Shown piece after piece: positions 22,736-34,539 of a DNA stretch of 64,000 nt. How positions within the stretch are numbered: position 1 is the first letter of the stretch; every line of letters starts with the position of its first letter. The notes beneath the pieces were generated by a model, which worked only from the letters and a program-made list of their open reading frames with translations, was not told the DNA's origin and did no database searches. The stretch is from Zygaena filipendulae (taxonomy: Eukaryota; Arthropoda; Insecta; Lepidoptera; Zygaenidae), in assembly GCA_907165275.2 (NCBI GenBank), contig OU015673.1, positions 1,317,001-1,381,000 on the forward strand, given 5' to 3'. The position numbers and the translations under genes were made by a program.

Positions 22736-23044
22736 TAAGATAAGATTACCAATTGAAACCAAAACACCCTGTACAGTGTACAGTGCTATCTGCATAGTTC
22801 AAATTACACGGACGTGTGCACACTTCGCTATCTCGCTCGACCAATCAGCGGCTCGCATTCTATGTCTGAGTGTGATTCTCGCTCAAAGCCGCTCCCCATT
22901 TTAAGGGGGAGCTCCTGATTTTATTGTCAATTAAACTTTAATGTCGCCATTGTCGTGTAATTTGTTCAGCTTTATTCTATATATATACGTAGATGTAGCG
23001 TAAAAGCTTATTTGTTTCCAACATAGGTAGGTACAGAATATAAT

Positions 23045-23337
23045 GGGCATGTTGACTAATTTTTACTTTTGGACACGTATTTTTTCTTTTTTTACGTAAT
23101 CAAAAAATAACGGCGATATATTGAGTTGAAATTTCGCGTGACGTCACTATTCTGACCGTTTGTATGGCTGTTTTGCGGTTAGTGACGTCACGACCTCCTC
23201 ATCCTAAACTTTAATGCGCTTTATCTCTGAATATTTTAATTTATTTAAAAAAGCAAAAAATACGTGTCTATTGTTTTTTTATTTTCTAACTGACGGACTA
23301 ATTAGAATTTTGATTTTCAATAGTAGTCAACATCCCT
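23045..23337 (-). mobile_element. AT-TSD MITE family A
   Basis: Ends GGGCATGTTGACTA and AGTCAACATCCCT, with AT at both flanks. It lacks ~30 bp near the left end compared with full copies. Confidence 0.85.
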
Positions 23338-23339
23338 AT

Positions 23340-23639
23340 TCTTATTGACATTATAAATGCAAATGCGCCTTGTTTGTTGGTCACGCGTTAATTACTCAAC
23401 CGATTATCATGATATTTTGCATGCACGTTGTCATTCTAAATGAATCCCTATTTACCTTGGTCAGGGCTACAACTTTAGAACGACTAGATCGATCACAATT
23501 AAATTTTGCTTACCCGTTGTCAGAGGAATAGTCCTTCTCTATTCCTTTTTACGAGCACACTTTTTAAGAGCACTTTTTACCTCGATATTTCCGAGGGAAC
23601 TCCGAAACTACCGCGGGTGAAACTGCGAGGAACAGCTAG
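23340..23639 (+). mobile_element. Helitron-like element
   Basis: It starts just after the MITE, runs through a GTTGGTCACGCG body and ends TACCGCGGGTGAAACTGCGA...CTAG followed by T. Confidence 0.6.
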
Positions 23640-24054
23640 TTACACATAAAAATACACCTGTTTTTTATCAACCAATGTATAATACAGGTCAGGAATACAG
23701 GTACCTATGAAACATATCCTGAAGGTATGTAATACTGTTCATCCCAACTATAACTAAAAATGCTATTGTGAGTTGGGTAGTTTGTTACCCTCAACCACAG
23801 GAACTTCGAAGATGCCGATCGTCCATCGCGACCAAGGCAAATAAATTAACTGGAGGGAACATGTAGGCGGAGCAGGCGCGCTACCGTAGCAAAGGAAGTT
23901 AGAGCAAATGCTCTAACTTGCCCAAAACTTATTTTGCTGCCATTCAAACAGACAGACAAAAAAAACTCCTGTGAATATACCTACATATAATTACATATGT
24001 ATAATAGTTATTATGTACCTACGTTTATTATGTAATAAAAAAAAAAAAAAAACC

Positions 24055-24380
24055 CAGTTGGATATGTGCGTGTAGACTGTCACTGTGTGACTGACATCTG
24101 TATAATTAATTAATTATATTTGTAAATCTACGGTCCTGGCTGAAAATCAGTGCTAGGAGTGCCCGCGCCCGCACTCATAGCAATATGCTGAGACAGTGAC
24201 CGTTTTGGTCATGGGGACGCACCACACAAGCACCTCTGTCATCTATTCTCATAATTTTATTATAATGTATTTTAAATATTTTATTATATCTTGTTCTAAT
24301 GTAAGTATATAAACTAACTGTAATTGTGTTGTGTCTCTATTTCCAAATAAATGCCTTTTCTTTCTTTCTTTCTTTCCATT
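24055..24380 (+). repeat. Retroelement 3' tail with (TTTC)n end
   Basis: It contains GTCCTGGCTGAAAATCAGTG, CCCGCGCCCGCACTCATAGC and GCAATATGCTGAGACAG. It ends AATAAATGCC followed by (TTTC)n, the form of a lepidopteran non-LTR or SINE 3' end. Confidence 0.5.
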
Positions 24381-24679
24381 CCGAGTATATTTACCACAAT
24401 ATTCCCAAAAGCGTGAATTTTGCAAAACAGTGACGAAATAAAACATAACCATAGAGCGTTTAATACATTTCTTTATGTTAATGAATGTTTTAGTGCGCGC
24501 TGAATAGTTTTGTGTGCGAAAATCACCCGGCGACGCTTGTTTTCACCTGTTTTCATAATTTTTTTTCTAAAATAAGCTTTTAGAACAGAAAATAAAAGAT
24601 CACCTTTAGTCCGTCACGAATATTTAACAGTTCCAAGTTCTAATACACTTGTTTATTATAATCAAGAGTAATCTAGACA

Positions 24680-24969
24680 TATAGATAAATAAAATTGAAG
24701 AGTGTGTTTGTAATTTCAAATTGACAGCTTTTCACTAAATGCCTACGAAGTTATTTATATACGGTACTAACATCAAGAAATCAATTTTAAAAACTTTCCT
24801 CTGTCTGTCTGTTTGTTCCGGGTAATCTCTGAAACTGCTGCACCGATTTTAACGGGACTTTCACTGGCAGATAGCTGATGTTATAAGGAGTAACTTAGGT
24901 TACTTTTTATCCCGCAACTTCCGCGGGATCTCTGAAATTAACGCGGGTGAAACTGCAGGGCACAACTAG
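24680..24969 (+). mobile_element. Helitron-like element, long subfamily
   Basis: Plus-strand relative of 9828, 11721 and 59852: GTCTGTCTGTTTGTTCCGGG, AACGGGACTTTCACTGGCAG, then the GCGGGTGAAACTGC module and CTAG. Confidence 0.7.
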
Positions 24970-26195
24970 TATCATAATATCGCCAACTAATTGATCTTGA
25001 TCAACCTTGCCTAAAGGGACTCCTTTTAATAATATATTTTAGATTAATTTTAGGTTATGTTAAGTTTAGATTAATAATTATTGATTCATTACAAAAAAAA
25101 AAAAACTAATTGATCTATCTCCGTTTAATTAGGGTAAAATTACGAAACTCTACATTCATTTTACGCAAAGTATTGAATTAATAGTTATAAATTTATGCTT
25201 TTGTTTGTCAATCTTAAAGCATATTTTAATTTACAGACATGCATCTTCAATTACATTTTTACTATACGTATATAGAAGTATGTTCCATGTGTTTGTACAT
25301 AAACAAAAATTACCATAATCAATGTCGGCGGGTGAGTGAATCGTTTTATGTAAATCCCCCTAACCGCCATCCGTTCCGAAGAAAATCAATAGAGCCTTAT
25401 GTGGATAAGAGACAAACATATCTGGACACGAGCATGTTAGAACGGGACGAGTAGACCAGCCTCTTTCCACTCTACAAGTTTCACGCTATGAAAATAAGAT
25501 TATACGTATTAATACCAAGTTACGTTACACTCTGAACTTACGTGTCTATCAAATAAGATTGGAAATGGATTGTAGGGAAAGTGGTTTTGTTTTTCATTGG
25601 GAAATCTGTTTTTACGGGATTTTCACTCGTGTGTTGATGGTACTAAGGTTCGTTGTTGCGTTATGGGTGACGCAGACGATTTCCCGTGTAATTGGGAGCG
25701 ATATAATAATGGTGATCAATGGAGTCGTTTTAATTTGGAACGTTAGCGAAGCGCGCGCAACTAATTGTTTTTATTAGCGGCCAGTTAGCGAGGGGAAATG
25801 GCGCACAATTTACCGTTATGGTTCTTATTGGATTATGTTTAAATGAATGATGCTGGCCACTGATGTGGTGTGAGAAATCCAAAGACACATATAGAGCACC
25901 GTTAACACCATCGTACGGATTTTTGAATGCTAGCATGGTCTCTCTCTCCACAAGTTTAAATTTTCAAAAATCGAATTGGATTTCAATAACGATTCTCAAG
26001 ATTGACAGGCATAATGAATTTTTGGCGGGAACCAAAGGTGTAGGTTTCGGTTTTAGACAATAGCATTTCCTAGCAGCAGTTTTGTCCATAGTGGTTTGAT
26101 TGAAATAATAAATAATTTAAATAAATGATGTATCTAAGGATTTCTTGTGTTCACCAAACAGCTCTGATGATGAGTATGATTTCGCAGCACCACTA
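24970..26195. other. Repeat-poor stretch without a recognised gene
   Basis: No transposable element or credible exon is visible between the flanking elements. The 66-73-codon frames at 25239-26063 lack recognisable motifs. About 25560-25960 has more balanced base composition and could be a conserved non-coding segment, which only cross-species alignment could show. Confidence 0.4.
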
Positions 26196-26201
26196 TCAAC
26201 T

Positions 26202-26436
26202 GGACATAGATAAGCAATAGTGTGTTAACCCACACTGGAGAAATTTTGATTAAATTAAAGTTTTAAAATTATAGCGCCATTTTGTGTCAAATTTTTTATG
26301 TTCAATATTTAGTTACATATTTAAACAATGTAATAAGGTAAACACATAATTAAAAAACGTTCTCTAACTCTCAATAAATCGTTCTGAATCAATAACTTCA
26401 TTTTGTGGGTTAACATGTCATTGCTTATCTGCGTCC
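26202..26436 (+). mobile_element. AANT-TSD MITE family B, full copy
   Basis: 235 bp flanked by AACT on both sides. Ends GGACATAGATAAGCAATA and CATTGCTTATCTGCGTCC. Confidence 0.9.
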
Positions 26437-26529
26437 AACTATAATAACAACTACCAATTTCAATAAATAAGAATCAAAATTCTGCTCATCTTATTATGTC
26501 CTATAAGTAGGTATAGATTGATACACCTT

Positions 26530-26561
26530 AAATTTTATCTGCATTAATGCAGATAAAATTT
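26530..26561. repeat. Perfect 32-bp palindrome
   Basis: The sequence reads identically on both strands with no spacer, centred on GCATTAATGC between ATTTTATCT and AGATAAAAT. It is not part of any element I can bound. Confidence 0.9.
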
Positions 26562-26743
26562 TCTTTCTTTAGTCTAGAGTTCTTTAGTCTAGTCTCTTTC
26601 TAGAGTCTTTTATTATAAAGAGGTAAATGTTGGTTTGGACTTAGGGCTGATAATATTTTCTCGGCCTGCTTAGCTTAGTCGATTTTAAGTTGCAGTATTT
26701 CTGAGTGACATATTATGGTAGGTACTTTTCATTCTGAAACTAA

Positions 26744-27154
26744 GGCCCGTATTCCAAAAGGTTACTCAAGTCATGAATCTAGTTTTAAAACTAATTTCAA
26801 GTAAAACTTTAATTTTAGAACCTTACTTGAAACGAGATTCATCAATCAACAATCAGCTGAGTTATTTTCTTATTCAAGAACGACGCTTGAGTACTAATCT
26901 ATACTCAAGCATAGATTTGATCTTTGTTTACGTCTGTCATGTCAAAACCACTCAACCAGAGCTCAAAATCTCTACTCAAGACTAGTTTCAACTGATTACA
27001 ACCAATCAGAGTTCAGAATCCCTACTCAAGACTAGTTTCAAGTGATTAGAACTTAAAACGCATTCTATAATAAGATGTACGCTTGAGTTATGATTTAAGC
27101 TTAAAACTAATCTCAAGAGAAACGTGATCTGAGTCACCTTCCGGAATACGGACC
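26744..27154 (+). mobile_element. Harbinger-like MITE (GGYCCGTATTCC ends, TAA TSD)
   Basis: The 411-bp element has TAA at 26741-26743 and 27155-27157. The TIRs are about 24 bp, GGCCCGTATTCCAAAAGG and CCGGAATACGGACC. It has internal duplications of CTACTCAAGACTAGTTTCAA at about 26972 and 27013. TAA TSD plus GG(C/T)CCG ends fit PIF/Harbinger MITEs (inference). Confidence 0.82.
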
Positions 27155-27369
27155 TAAGAGCTCCCAAAAGAAATCCAAAATTGTCACGGACGAAACCGCG
27201 GCGGGAACAGCTAGTTTCTAGTAGGTATTTTTTAAGTGGATATAGGTAGAGAAAATCCTTACAAAACTCAAAAGTATTATTAAAACAAAGTCCTACGCCG
27301 CGTTTGTCTGTCTGCCGTGAAAACCGCATGAAAATCTGTTGTGTAGTTTTGATGCCTAATTTAGATATA

Positions 27370-27480
27370 CAAACACGCCCAGACTGGAAAGTGGAACCCC
27401 GCGCCCATCACACAGAGGTCACCCCCCCCGGGAATCGAACCCGGAACCTCTCGATCAGCATACAGTTCTATACTTATTAA
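27370..27480 (-). repeat. SINE-like fragment with tRNA B box
   Basis: On the minus strand CCGGGTTCGATTCCCGG is a consensus internal B box of a tRNA-derived promoter, after GATCGAGAGGTT. No cloverleaf or A box can be assembled, so it is not a functional tRNA gene. Confidence 0.45.
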
Positions 27481-27539
27481 TTCTATGGATAGGTACACTT
27501 ATCAAACGTTAGATACAAGATGATCGATCACGGGCCATA

Positions 27540-28900
27540 TTTTGAGAAAGTTCAATAACAGGGTGTGTCGAGGAAATACTTCAGAAGCTTGCTCCAGTAC
27601 CGCTTCAATCACAATGACGTGGGTAAACAAATTCCCAAGTCGTTAAATCGGCCATATTCAGTCCGATACGCGAGCGCACGACGTATGTTATTACAGAGTG
27701 GAAACAGAAAACATACGGGTCCGCGAGTTGTTGTTATCGGACTTTTAATGGCCCACATTTTTTTTTATTTACCCCAATGGGAAAGGCAAAGGAAGCTATG
27801 TCCACACAGTCAATTGTGTTGTATTTTTCTTCTTCTGTAGTTATTTACATCGAAATGCATTGGTGAGATGCATTTCGATGCTTTACCGGAACTTTTGGCA
27901 ACGAATCGCCGAATCTTTACAGTTGAACTTTAATAGGACGCTCTGTGGGAAATTGTATAGCAAAACGAAAATCTCACGATGAACGCCTTATCCATAGAAG
28001 TTTTTTTTGTTGAAGTTTACCCCTTTCGGGGAAGGCAAAGGAAACTTAGTCCATACAGCCTAAAGTTATTTACATCTAAATATTATGACAAGAGAAGCCG
28101 AAAGATCGTTCTCATGCTATAATTTTTTTTCCACGAATTTCAGGGGGATAGCTACTAATGCAGGTGATTGCAGTCAGCTCATTTAGAACGACTTAAACAA
28201 AGGAGATTTCAAGTTCGATTGAGAAGCTATGTTGTTTTGGGTTTTTATTATACGGTGCAATATTGGGTCTCGTATGTTTCCACTTTCCAGCACAAGTTCG
28301 ACATCCTACCGTGTCCCAGTAGAAGGCTATCTGTGAATTTGACTCGCAAATACTGCGGCCGCGGTCGCCACAGTATACATAACTTGGCGCGATAGATATC
28401 GTCGAAAAAACATGCACCGATTTAGTTAAAATGTGAGTTTACAATGGTCGTAGTTCTATAAAGTTGTTTATTTGCCTTTACCTTACCCTCTAGCTCTCCA
28501 CTTTTTATACTTATCACAATGATGTAGGTATAAATCTGTCTATATAGGTAATTTACTAATTAGGAATGTCCTGACTCTGTTCTACAAAAACCCTGACAGG
28601 GACAACCCTTTCAAGGCAGGGTTACATTTATATTTTAGATAACAATGTTAAAAACTAAAACTTCTTTCGGTACTTTGAGCACTTTTGGAATGGGAAAACT
28701 TTCACTCCTAACGTGCATTCCTAGGACTGACTGTTTTCTTATGCGATACATCTATTGCGGAGGGTACGGGCTGTTGGCGTGGCGACGCGTCGCCACACGT
28801 GACTCTGCGACTGAAGCCACTAATGAAGACAATTAGATTGTCTCCATTTCATTTTTGTATTAAATTTGTATAAATGTTTTTCTGTCATAAATAATTCTAT
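27540..28900. other. Unassigned stretch with a diverged repeat pair
   Basis: Two relatives of TTTACCCCtttcGGG(G)AAGGCAAAGGAA lie at 27765-27800 and 28015-28060. A 12-bp-stem hairpin (CATCGAAATGCA) sits at 27849-27881. The short frames here show no protein motif I recognise. Confidence 0.35.
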
Positions 28901-28904
28901 ACTC

Positions 28905-28965
28905 CACCTGGTAACCTGGAAGAGATCGCTTTATAGTGATAAAGTCGCCCTTTGGAGCCACTAAA
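28905..28965 (+). repeat. LINE 3' tail fragment
   Basis: TGGAAGAGATCGCTTTATAG and GATAAAGTCGCC match the tail at 35450 and 268. Confidence 0.5.
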
Positions 28966-29079
28966 AACTTTCTGTTTTTATTAGTTTTTAGATATTTATT
29001 TTTACTGTTTGTGGTGCTCAATAATTCATTAATTAATTCATTCAACTTTTTCTTTAAAAACATCTGAATCTATACCTAG

Positions 29080-29286
29080 TCTATACTAATATTATAAAGA
29101 GGAAAGATTTGATTTTTTTGTTTGTTTGTTTGTTACGATTTAACTCAAAAACTACTGGAACGATTTCAAAAATTCTTCCACCATTAGAAAGCTACATTAT
29201 CCCTGAGTAACATAGGCTATTTTGTAATCTGGAATTCCCGCGGGAACTCCGAATTTATCGCGGGTGAAACCGCGCGGGACAGCTAG
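29080..29286 (+). mobile_element. Helitron-like element (Lep1-type), clean full copy
   Basis: 207 bp from TCTATACTAATATTATAAAG to CTAG. The hairpin-forming CGCGGGTGAAACCGCG lies about 10 bases from the 3' end. It ends before T. Confidence 0.85.
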
Positions 29287-29454
29287 TAGGTTTTATAAAT
29301 CTTTAATTGTAGTGCCATAATTCATTTCCTTTCATAAGATGTCCCTTTTATGCTAAATTGCTAATTATTTCTATAAAATAATTTCGATGTCTCATATCTG
29401 CCAGACGTCCTGTGATGGCTTAATTTTTGTAAATTTAATCATAGGCACATGTAG

Positions 29455-29640
29455 GACAAGTGTGAACAGGTCTCAAAGTCGCAGAACGTCGGGTCGATTA
29501 TGCGACACCGTATGTCCGTATAGCTAGCGAGGCGTCACTCCCCGGCGCGTCCGCCGCGAGTGTTGCCCGCTCGAAGACAATCGCTCCCCGTCAGCGCGGG
29601 TGATTGACAGCCGTCGGGGCCGACGCGCCGTGTAAACACA
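29455..29640. promoter_or_regulatory. GC-rich island, possible unidentified promoter or exon
   Basis: This segment is far richer in G+C and CpG than its surroundings (GGCGCGTCCGCCGCGAG, CCGTCGGGGCCGACGCGCCG). Reading frames are short. It may be an untranslated first exon or a regulatory element, with no direct support. Confidence 0.25.
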
Positions 29641-29644
29641 AATA

Positions 29645-31850
29645 AAATTATAATAATAATACACATTCGTTATTTATATATGTACTTATTTAATCTAAGT
29701 TATTTATACTACAGGTTTACTTTTACAGGTAACTCGACGTATTCTCGCCAGGATGGAATTGAGAAGCCGTAATGTAATTTTAATCCTTTGAGTAGGTATA
29801 CTCAAATGTCGATATATCTAGGTAGTTTTAGTTATCGAAATACCTATTGTTATTTTTTTCCCCTCTTTACGATATTTTTCTGTTTAGATAGATTATATTA
29901 ATTATCATGTGTACCTAATAATAATAATAATAAAATTGTTTATTGCCATCAGAAAGGTGTACAAAAAAATTGAATAAACTTAGCCAATTATTATAGCCAA
30001 AGGATAATGATGGGATTCATCAGAATAAAAAAAAACACGACTACCTTTGCTGTGTCCATTAGATAGTTTCAGTAGCCGGCACCATCCATACCCTCATCAT
30101 CATGTGTAATGTACCTAAAATACAATAAGCTAAAGAAAACCTAACCCAAGTTCGACTGTTTGTTACTATTTGCCATCAGAATCAGGTAAGTTTCAGTTCC
30201 TTCATCTTGGATCTTGGATCAGATAGACTCGTTGGCACCATAATATTGCGTTGTCACCGAACTTAAGATAGTAGGTACTAGGTATGCTTTTCAGCACTGA
30301 TTTTTAAGCAAAATTTTTTCATCTTATACCTACCTAAATTAAATGTTACCTACTTTGAAGTAAAAAATCAATTTAAAAAAATACAAGTGGAAAAAGTTGC
30401 AAAGTTGTTTGTTACAGCAAATTGTGAGATCCCTTTTTGCGCACATTCCTTATTTTCTCGAAAATTTTTTAAAGCGAAATACCAGTAGCTGCCAGTGTTT
30501 TAGTTCAATTTGATTTTTCAAAGCAAAAAAAGAAGCGAGTTTTTTTTTCTTTAAAATTGAGATTTTTTAACTGAGATTGGGCGTCGGTTCTGTTTTATAT
30601 AAAAGTTAGAAGAAATTTATTTTATTTTTTTAGTGTTTATGTAAGTGCCACTATGGGACATGGTCAATAGCATTGTAAGTATCATTAGACATAGAGTACT
30701 TTTATCCCGGGATTCCCGCGGGAACTCCGAAAATAGCACGGTTAGAACAACGGAAAACAGCAATCTTCCAATGTTTTTGTCTTTAATCGTTAAAACGCCC
30801 TCTTTGGAGTTAAACCAATCTCACGAATCCAACTTTGCCTATCACTATCTAATCACATAACCATTTAATTCAGAACAAAAACCGAGGGTTGCAAACTGAT
30901 AGTACCGGTACAGATAAATAAATCAGCCAACTTGTTACGCTGGCTTGTACCGACGACCCCATAGGGGTTGTGACAAATCCCCATGACAGCAACACCTCGA
31001 ACGTTAGGGGAACCATGCACCCCAAGGATACGTCGTTATGAATGCTTCTTTATGATACCATGTTATGATTTCGTTTGAGGGGCGCCAAGCTATTAGGTAC
31101 TTTATTTAATTGAGTTATAATGGCTACGGTGTTGTTTTTTCATTTAGTGACTAGCTGTTCCCTGTACATTTCAGGATCAGGATCTCTTTGGAAACTCCGG
31201 GATGAAAATCCTTTCTTAACTGACGTCTATTCACTTTCCTGTCAAACTGCATGATAAGTAGGTACGTAGTTTACGAAATTTCACGCTTAGTCTGTAAATT
31301 TCCGCATACCAAAAAACAATAGGAATTCTCCACTTATCCCGTGGATTTTTCAAAAAAAATCTTTTATGCGTAGGTACCTTATTCTATCATTTAGGAACAC
31401 AACAAAAATCATCCTAATCGGTCGAGCCAGACTCAAGTGGTGCTCCGTCATACACCTGTTTTTACAAGATTCAATGTATTTAAGTTGCAAAGTTTTTTAT
31501 GCGAATTCAGTGTTGTTCAGTTTCTTTCTTCTTTGAAAACATCTTTTAACCTTTTGTTAGTGTCAGATTGAAATGTAAGTTCGGCGATTAGGCGATATTA
31601 TGGTACCATTGAGCTGATCTGACGATGGAGCCGCGATCTAGGGACCGAAACTTCCTAAGGGACGGTCAGATATATGAGACAGTCGAATTGTAGCTACACC
31701 TAGGTATTATGGTTTTTTGTAGCTAGCACCCACTTTCCATATGATGACGATTGTCCGAAAATGAAGCTGGTAGATTGCCATTGGAACCCCCTAGTGGAAA
31801 CTGCATCGTAAATCGTGTTCAGACTTGTTCGTTTGGTTAGAATGAACTAG
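29645..31850. other. Mostly unassigned AT-rich DNA
   Basis: It contains an (AAT)n tract near 29920-29932 with a retroelement-like AATAAAATTGTTTATTGCC, a Helitron-like scrap at 30690-30760, and another near 31150-31440 with decayed ends. No gene is seen. Confidence 0.4.
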
Positions 31851-31852
31851 CC

Positions 31853-32115
31853 TTTTTTATGTCATAGGGGCAAACGGGTAAGTGGTACATCTTGGGCACA
31901 CCTGATGGTAAGTGATTACCGCCGCCCATAAACATCTGCAACATCAGAAGGCTTGCAGGTGCGTTGCCGACCTGGAATAGGGAAAGCAACTGGCTTTCAA
32001 GTGGGGCTGCCGGAACACACCGTTAGGTGCTTGGCGACAGATTTACGACTTGAAGGTGGTAGCTAGCCAGCCGGGCACAAGAGAGCGCCCTACCACCATG
32101 AAAATGTGAGGGTTG
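31853..32115 (+). repeat. Dispersed lepidopteran repeat (GATGGTAAGTGATTACC type)
   Basis: The longest copy in the window: ATGTCATAGGGGCAAACGGG, ACCTGATGGTAAGTGATTAC, GCAGGTGCGTTGCCGACCTG, then GGTGGTAGCTAGCC. Shorter relatives occur at 13369, 61541 (minus) and probably 5117. Class unknown to me. Confidence 0.6.
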
Positions 32116-32184
32116 TGATGACGCAATGTGGTTAATATACGTTGACAACATAATTTAAGCGACGGTTCGCGCCTCTCAGTCTCC

Positions 32185-32283
32185 GTCGACCATTCGTGAG
32201 ACAAAAACTCGTCAACTAATGAAGTGATTCACGCGGAGCTGCGTCCGCGTCAATCCGGCGGCGCTCGACGGGAATTTCAGACG
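32185..32283 (+). promoter_or_regulatory. Candidate initiator and untranslated first exon
   Basis: A GC-rich block contains an insect-type initiator (TCTCAGTCTCC) with an AT-rich TTTAAG about 26 bp upstream, and a splice-donor-like ACG/GTAAAA at the end. There is no ORF of note. The combination is suggestive only. Confidence 0.22.
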
Positions 32284-32908
32284 GTAAAAAAAAAACATGT
32301 GCTCCCAAATTTACCATCGCAAGAAAACACGAACGTTCAAATAAAACTGAAGAAACAAAAAAAAAACACGCTTCAACACTGTAAACTGAAGTAAAAATGT
32401 ATCATCTAGGACAATAGAGTATAGCGTCCTTGTTGAGACCAATCAGACGAGCCCCAGCCCCCAACTCGATGGGGTTGCGTCGATAATTACAGAGCTTTTA
32501 ATGCCATCTTCCGCCTCCATCATCAGATCAGATCTATATCGTAATGATATTGTCATGTCATCCAAAATACATATAAATACTAAGTTTCATTTCGATCCCA
32601 CAATATGAAGTAGGTAAATTTGACTTCTAACTTCTAAGATTTTATGACAGTGTCTGTAATACAAATGAAGCTAAATTATTTTAAAAAGTGTTAAAAAAGA
32701 GTTACAGATAATGCTTACACTTTTAAAATTTCTTATTGAAGACGAAAACCTAATAGTTTGCGGGACCGAGTCCCTCAGATATACATCGAATTCTTTACTT
32801 TGATATACCTAGCTACTTATACCGATGATTGAACGAAGGGGACGGACAATATAGGTAAATATCTAGAGATATAATATTGTGAGGCTTTTGAATAGTGTTA
32901 TAATATGA

Positions 32909-33080
32909 CTAGCTGTCCCCCACGGTTTCACCCGCGGTAATTTCGTGTTCCCGCGGAAATTCCAGGATAAAATTTAAATATAAACCTTCCTCATGTACCA
33001 CTCTATCTATCGGTGAAAACCGCATGAAAGTTCGTTGCGCAGTTTTAAGGATCTAAGCATACATAGGGACAGCGGGAAGC
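32909..33080 (-). mobile_element. Helitron-like element
   Basis: CTAG at 32909, then CCCACGGTTTCACCCGCGG, body with GAAAACCGCATGAAAG. Confidence 0.65.
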
Positions 33081-33124
33081 TACTTTGTTTTATGCCTACT
33101 TTGTAGTGATACAGGCCCTAGAAT

Positions 33125-33448
33125 AGGGATGTGGACTACTTTTGAAAATCAAAATTCTAATTAGTCCGTCAGTTAAAAAATAAAAAACAATAGACACGTA
33201 TTTTTTGCTTTTTCAAATAATTTAAAATATACAGAGATAAAGCGCATTAAAGTTTAGGGTGAGGGGGTCGTGACGTCACTAACCGCTAAAACCGCCATTC
33301 AAACTGTCCGAATAGTGACGTCACGCGAAATTTCAACTCAATGTATCGCCGTTATTTTTTGATTACGTAAAAAAAGAAAAAATACGTGTCCAATATTTTT
33401 TTTTAATCTACAAGACGGACTAAAAAATAAAAATTAGTCCACATGCCC
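33125..33448 (+). mobile_element. AT-TSD MITE family A, full copy
   Basis: 324 bp, AGGGATGTGGACTA...TAGTCCACATGCCC, AT on both flanks. Both GTGACGTCAC palindromes are intact. Confidence 0.92.
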
Positions 33449-33569
33449 ATTGTTTCAATAGTCCAATTAGCCTCAACAAGCCTCTTCTCTCAATAACATA
33501 TATTATATCTATATAAAAAAATGAATCGCCAAATGTGTTGCTAAGCGCATAACTTCCAAAAGACTGCAC

Positions 33570-33809
33570 CAAATTGGATAATTGTTTTTTTTGTGTTCGT
33601 TATTGTCAGGACAAGGTTTATATAAAATAACTTCGGAGTTCCCGCGGGAATTCCGAAACTCACGCGGGTGAATCTCCGAAACGGTTAGACCGATATTGAC
33701 GGGACTTTCACTGCTAATTAGCTGTTGTTATAAGGAGTAAATTAGAATGCATTGGAGTTCCTGCGGGAATCCCGAAACTTACGCGGGTGAAACCGCAGGG
33801 CACAGCTAG
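33570..33809 (+). mobile_element. Two fused Helitron-like fragments
   Basis: A first CCCGCGGGAATTCC...CGCGGGTGAA ends near 33672 and runs directly into a second long-subfamily piece (ACGGGACTTTCACTGC) that ends CCGCAGGGCACAG, CTAG, T. Confidence 0.6.
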
Positions 33810-34539
33810 TTAAGTATAGATTAATACTAAAAAAAGATATGCGTGGTATAGAAGTATTTAGTGAAATAGCTCGCGAAACCGTTTTGGATCACTGTACAAT
33901 AAAAAACCTTCACGTCCAAATAAAGGGCGAGATATACAACAGCGAATCACGTACAAATGTGGATTCTAAACTAAGGCTCATTATACACGCGCGACAAAAA
34001 CGCGTCCCGCGAGACATCGAAACGCGGGCCTCATAAATAAATACATATAGGCATATCTGGTGCAAGCCATGGGAGGAAGCGGGGCGAAGACGCTTTAACT
34101 ATTAAGTTAATGCCATAACCCTTACAAAAGTTCCAAGATTTCCCGTACACCCATTTTGAATCTATTATTAACTAGCTATTAATATTATATAGTCGAAATC
34201 GGTGAACGAACATTGCAACTCACACTTCGCTCTAGAAAATGACCACACGTTTTAGTTTCGAGATGTACGATATGCGTGTAACACATATAAAGATGAACTG
34301 AGTGGTTTGTGGCTTCATCATATTTATAGATAGGGTTCCCAATGTTGCTAGAAATAAACTAAGACTGTGGACGTTGAGTAATAGAATAGCTTCCCTTAAT
34401 TAGAAGTGCTCGGTGCTTAGGTCTGACAAACAAATAAATGTGAGCATTTATAGTACCTATTAAAATTAAATACAGGCACAGATAGAATACACGGAGAGAA
34501 AAATAGAGGCTTGTTCGGTACCGAGAGTTCCCCACTGAA

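Noticed and set aside
27370..27480. tRNA gene
   Set aside because: Only a B-box/T-arm-like stretch is present; no acceptor stem, A box or anticodon arm can be formed.
33965..34035. GC-rich CACGCGCGACAAAAACGCG block as a MITE end
   Set aside because: No inverted partner or target duplication could be found.
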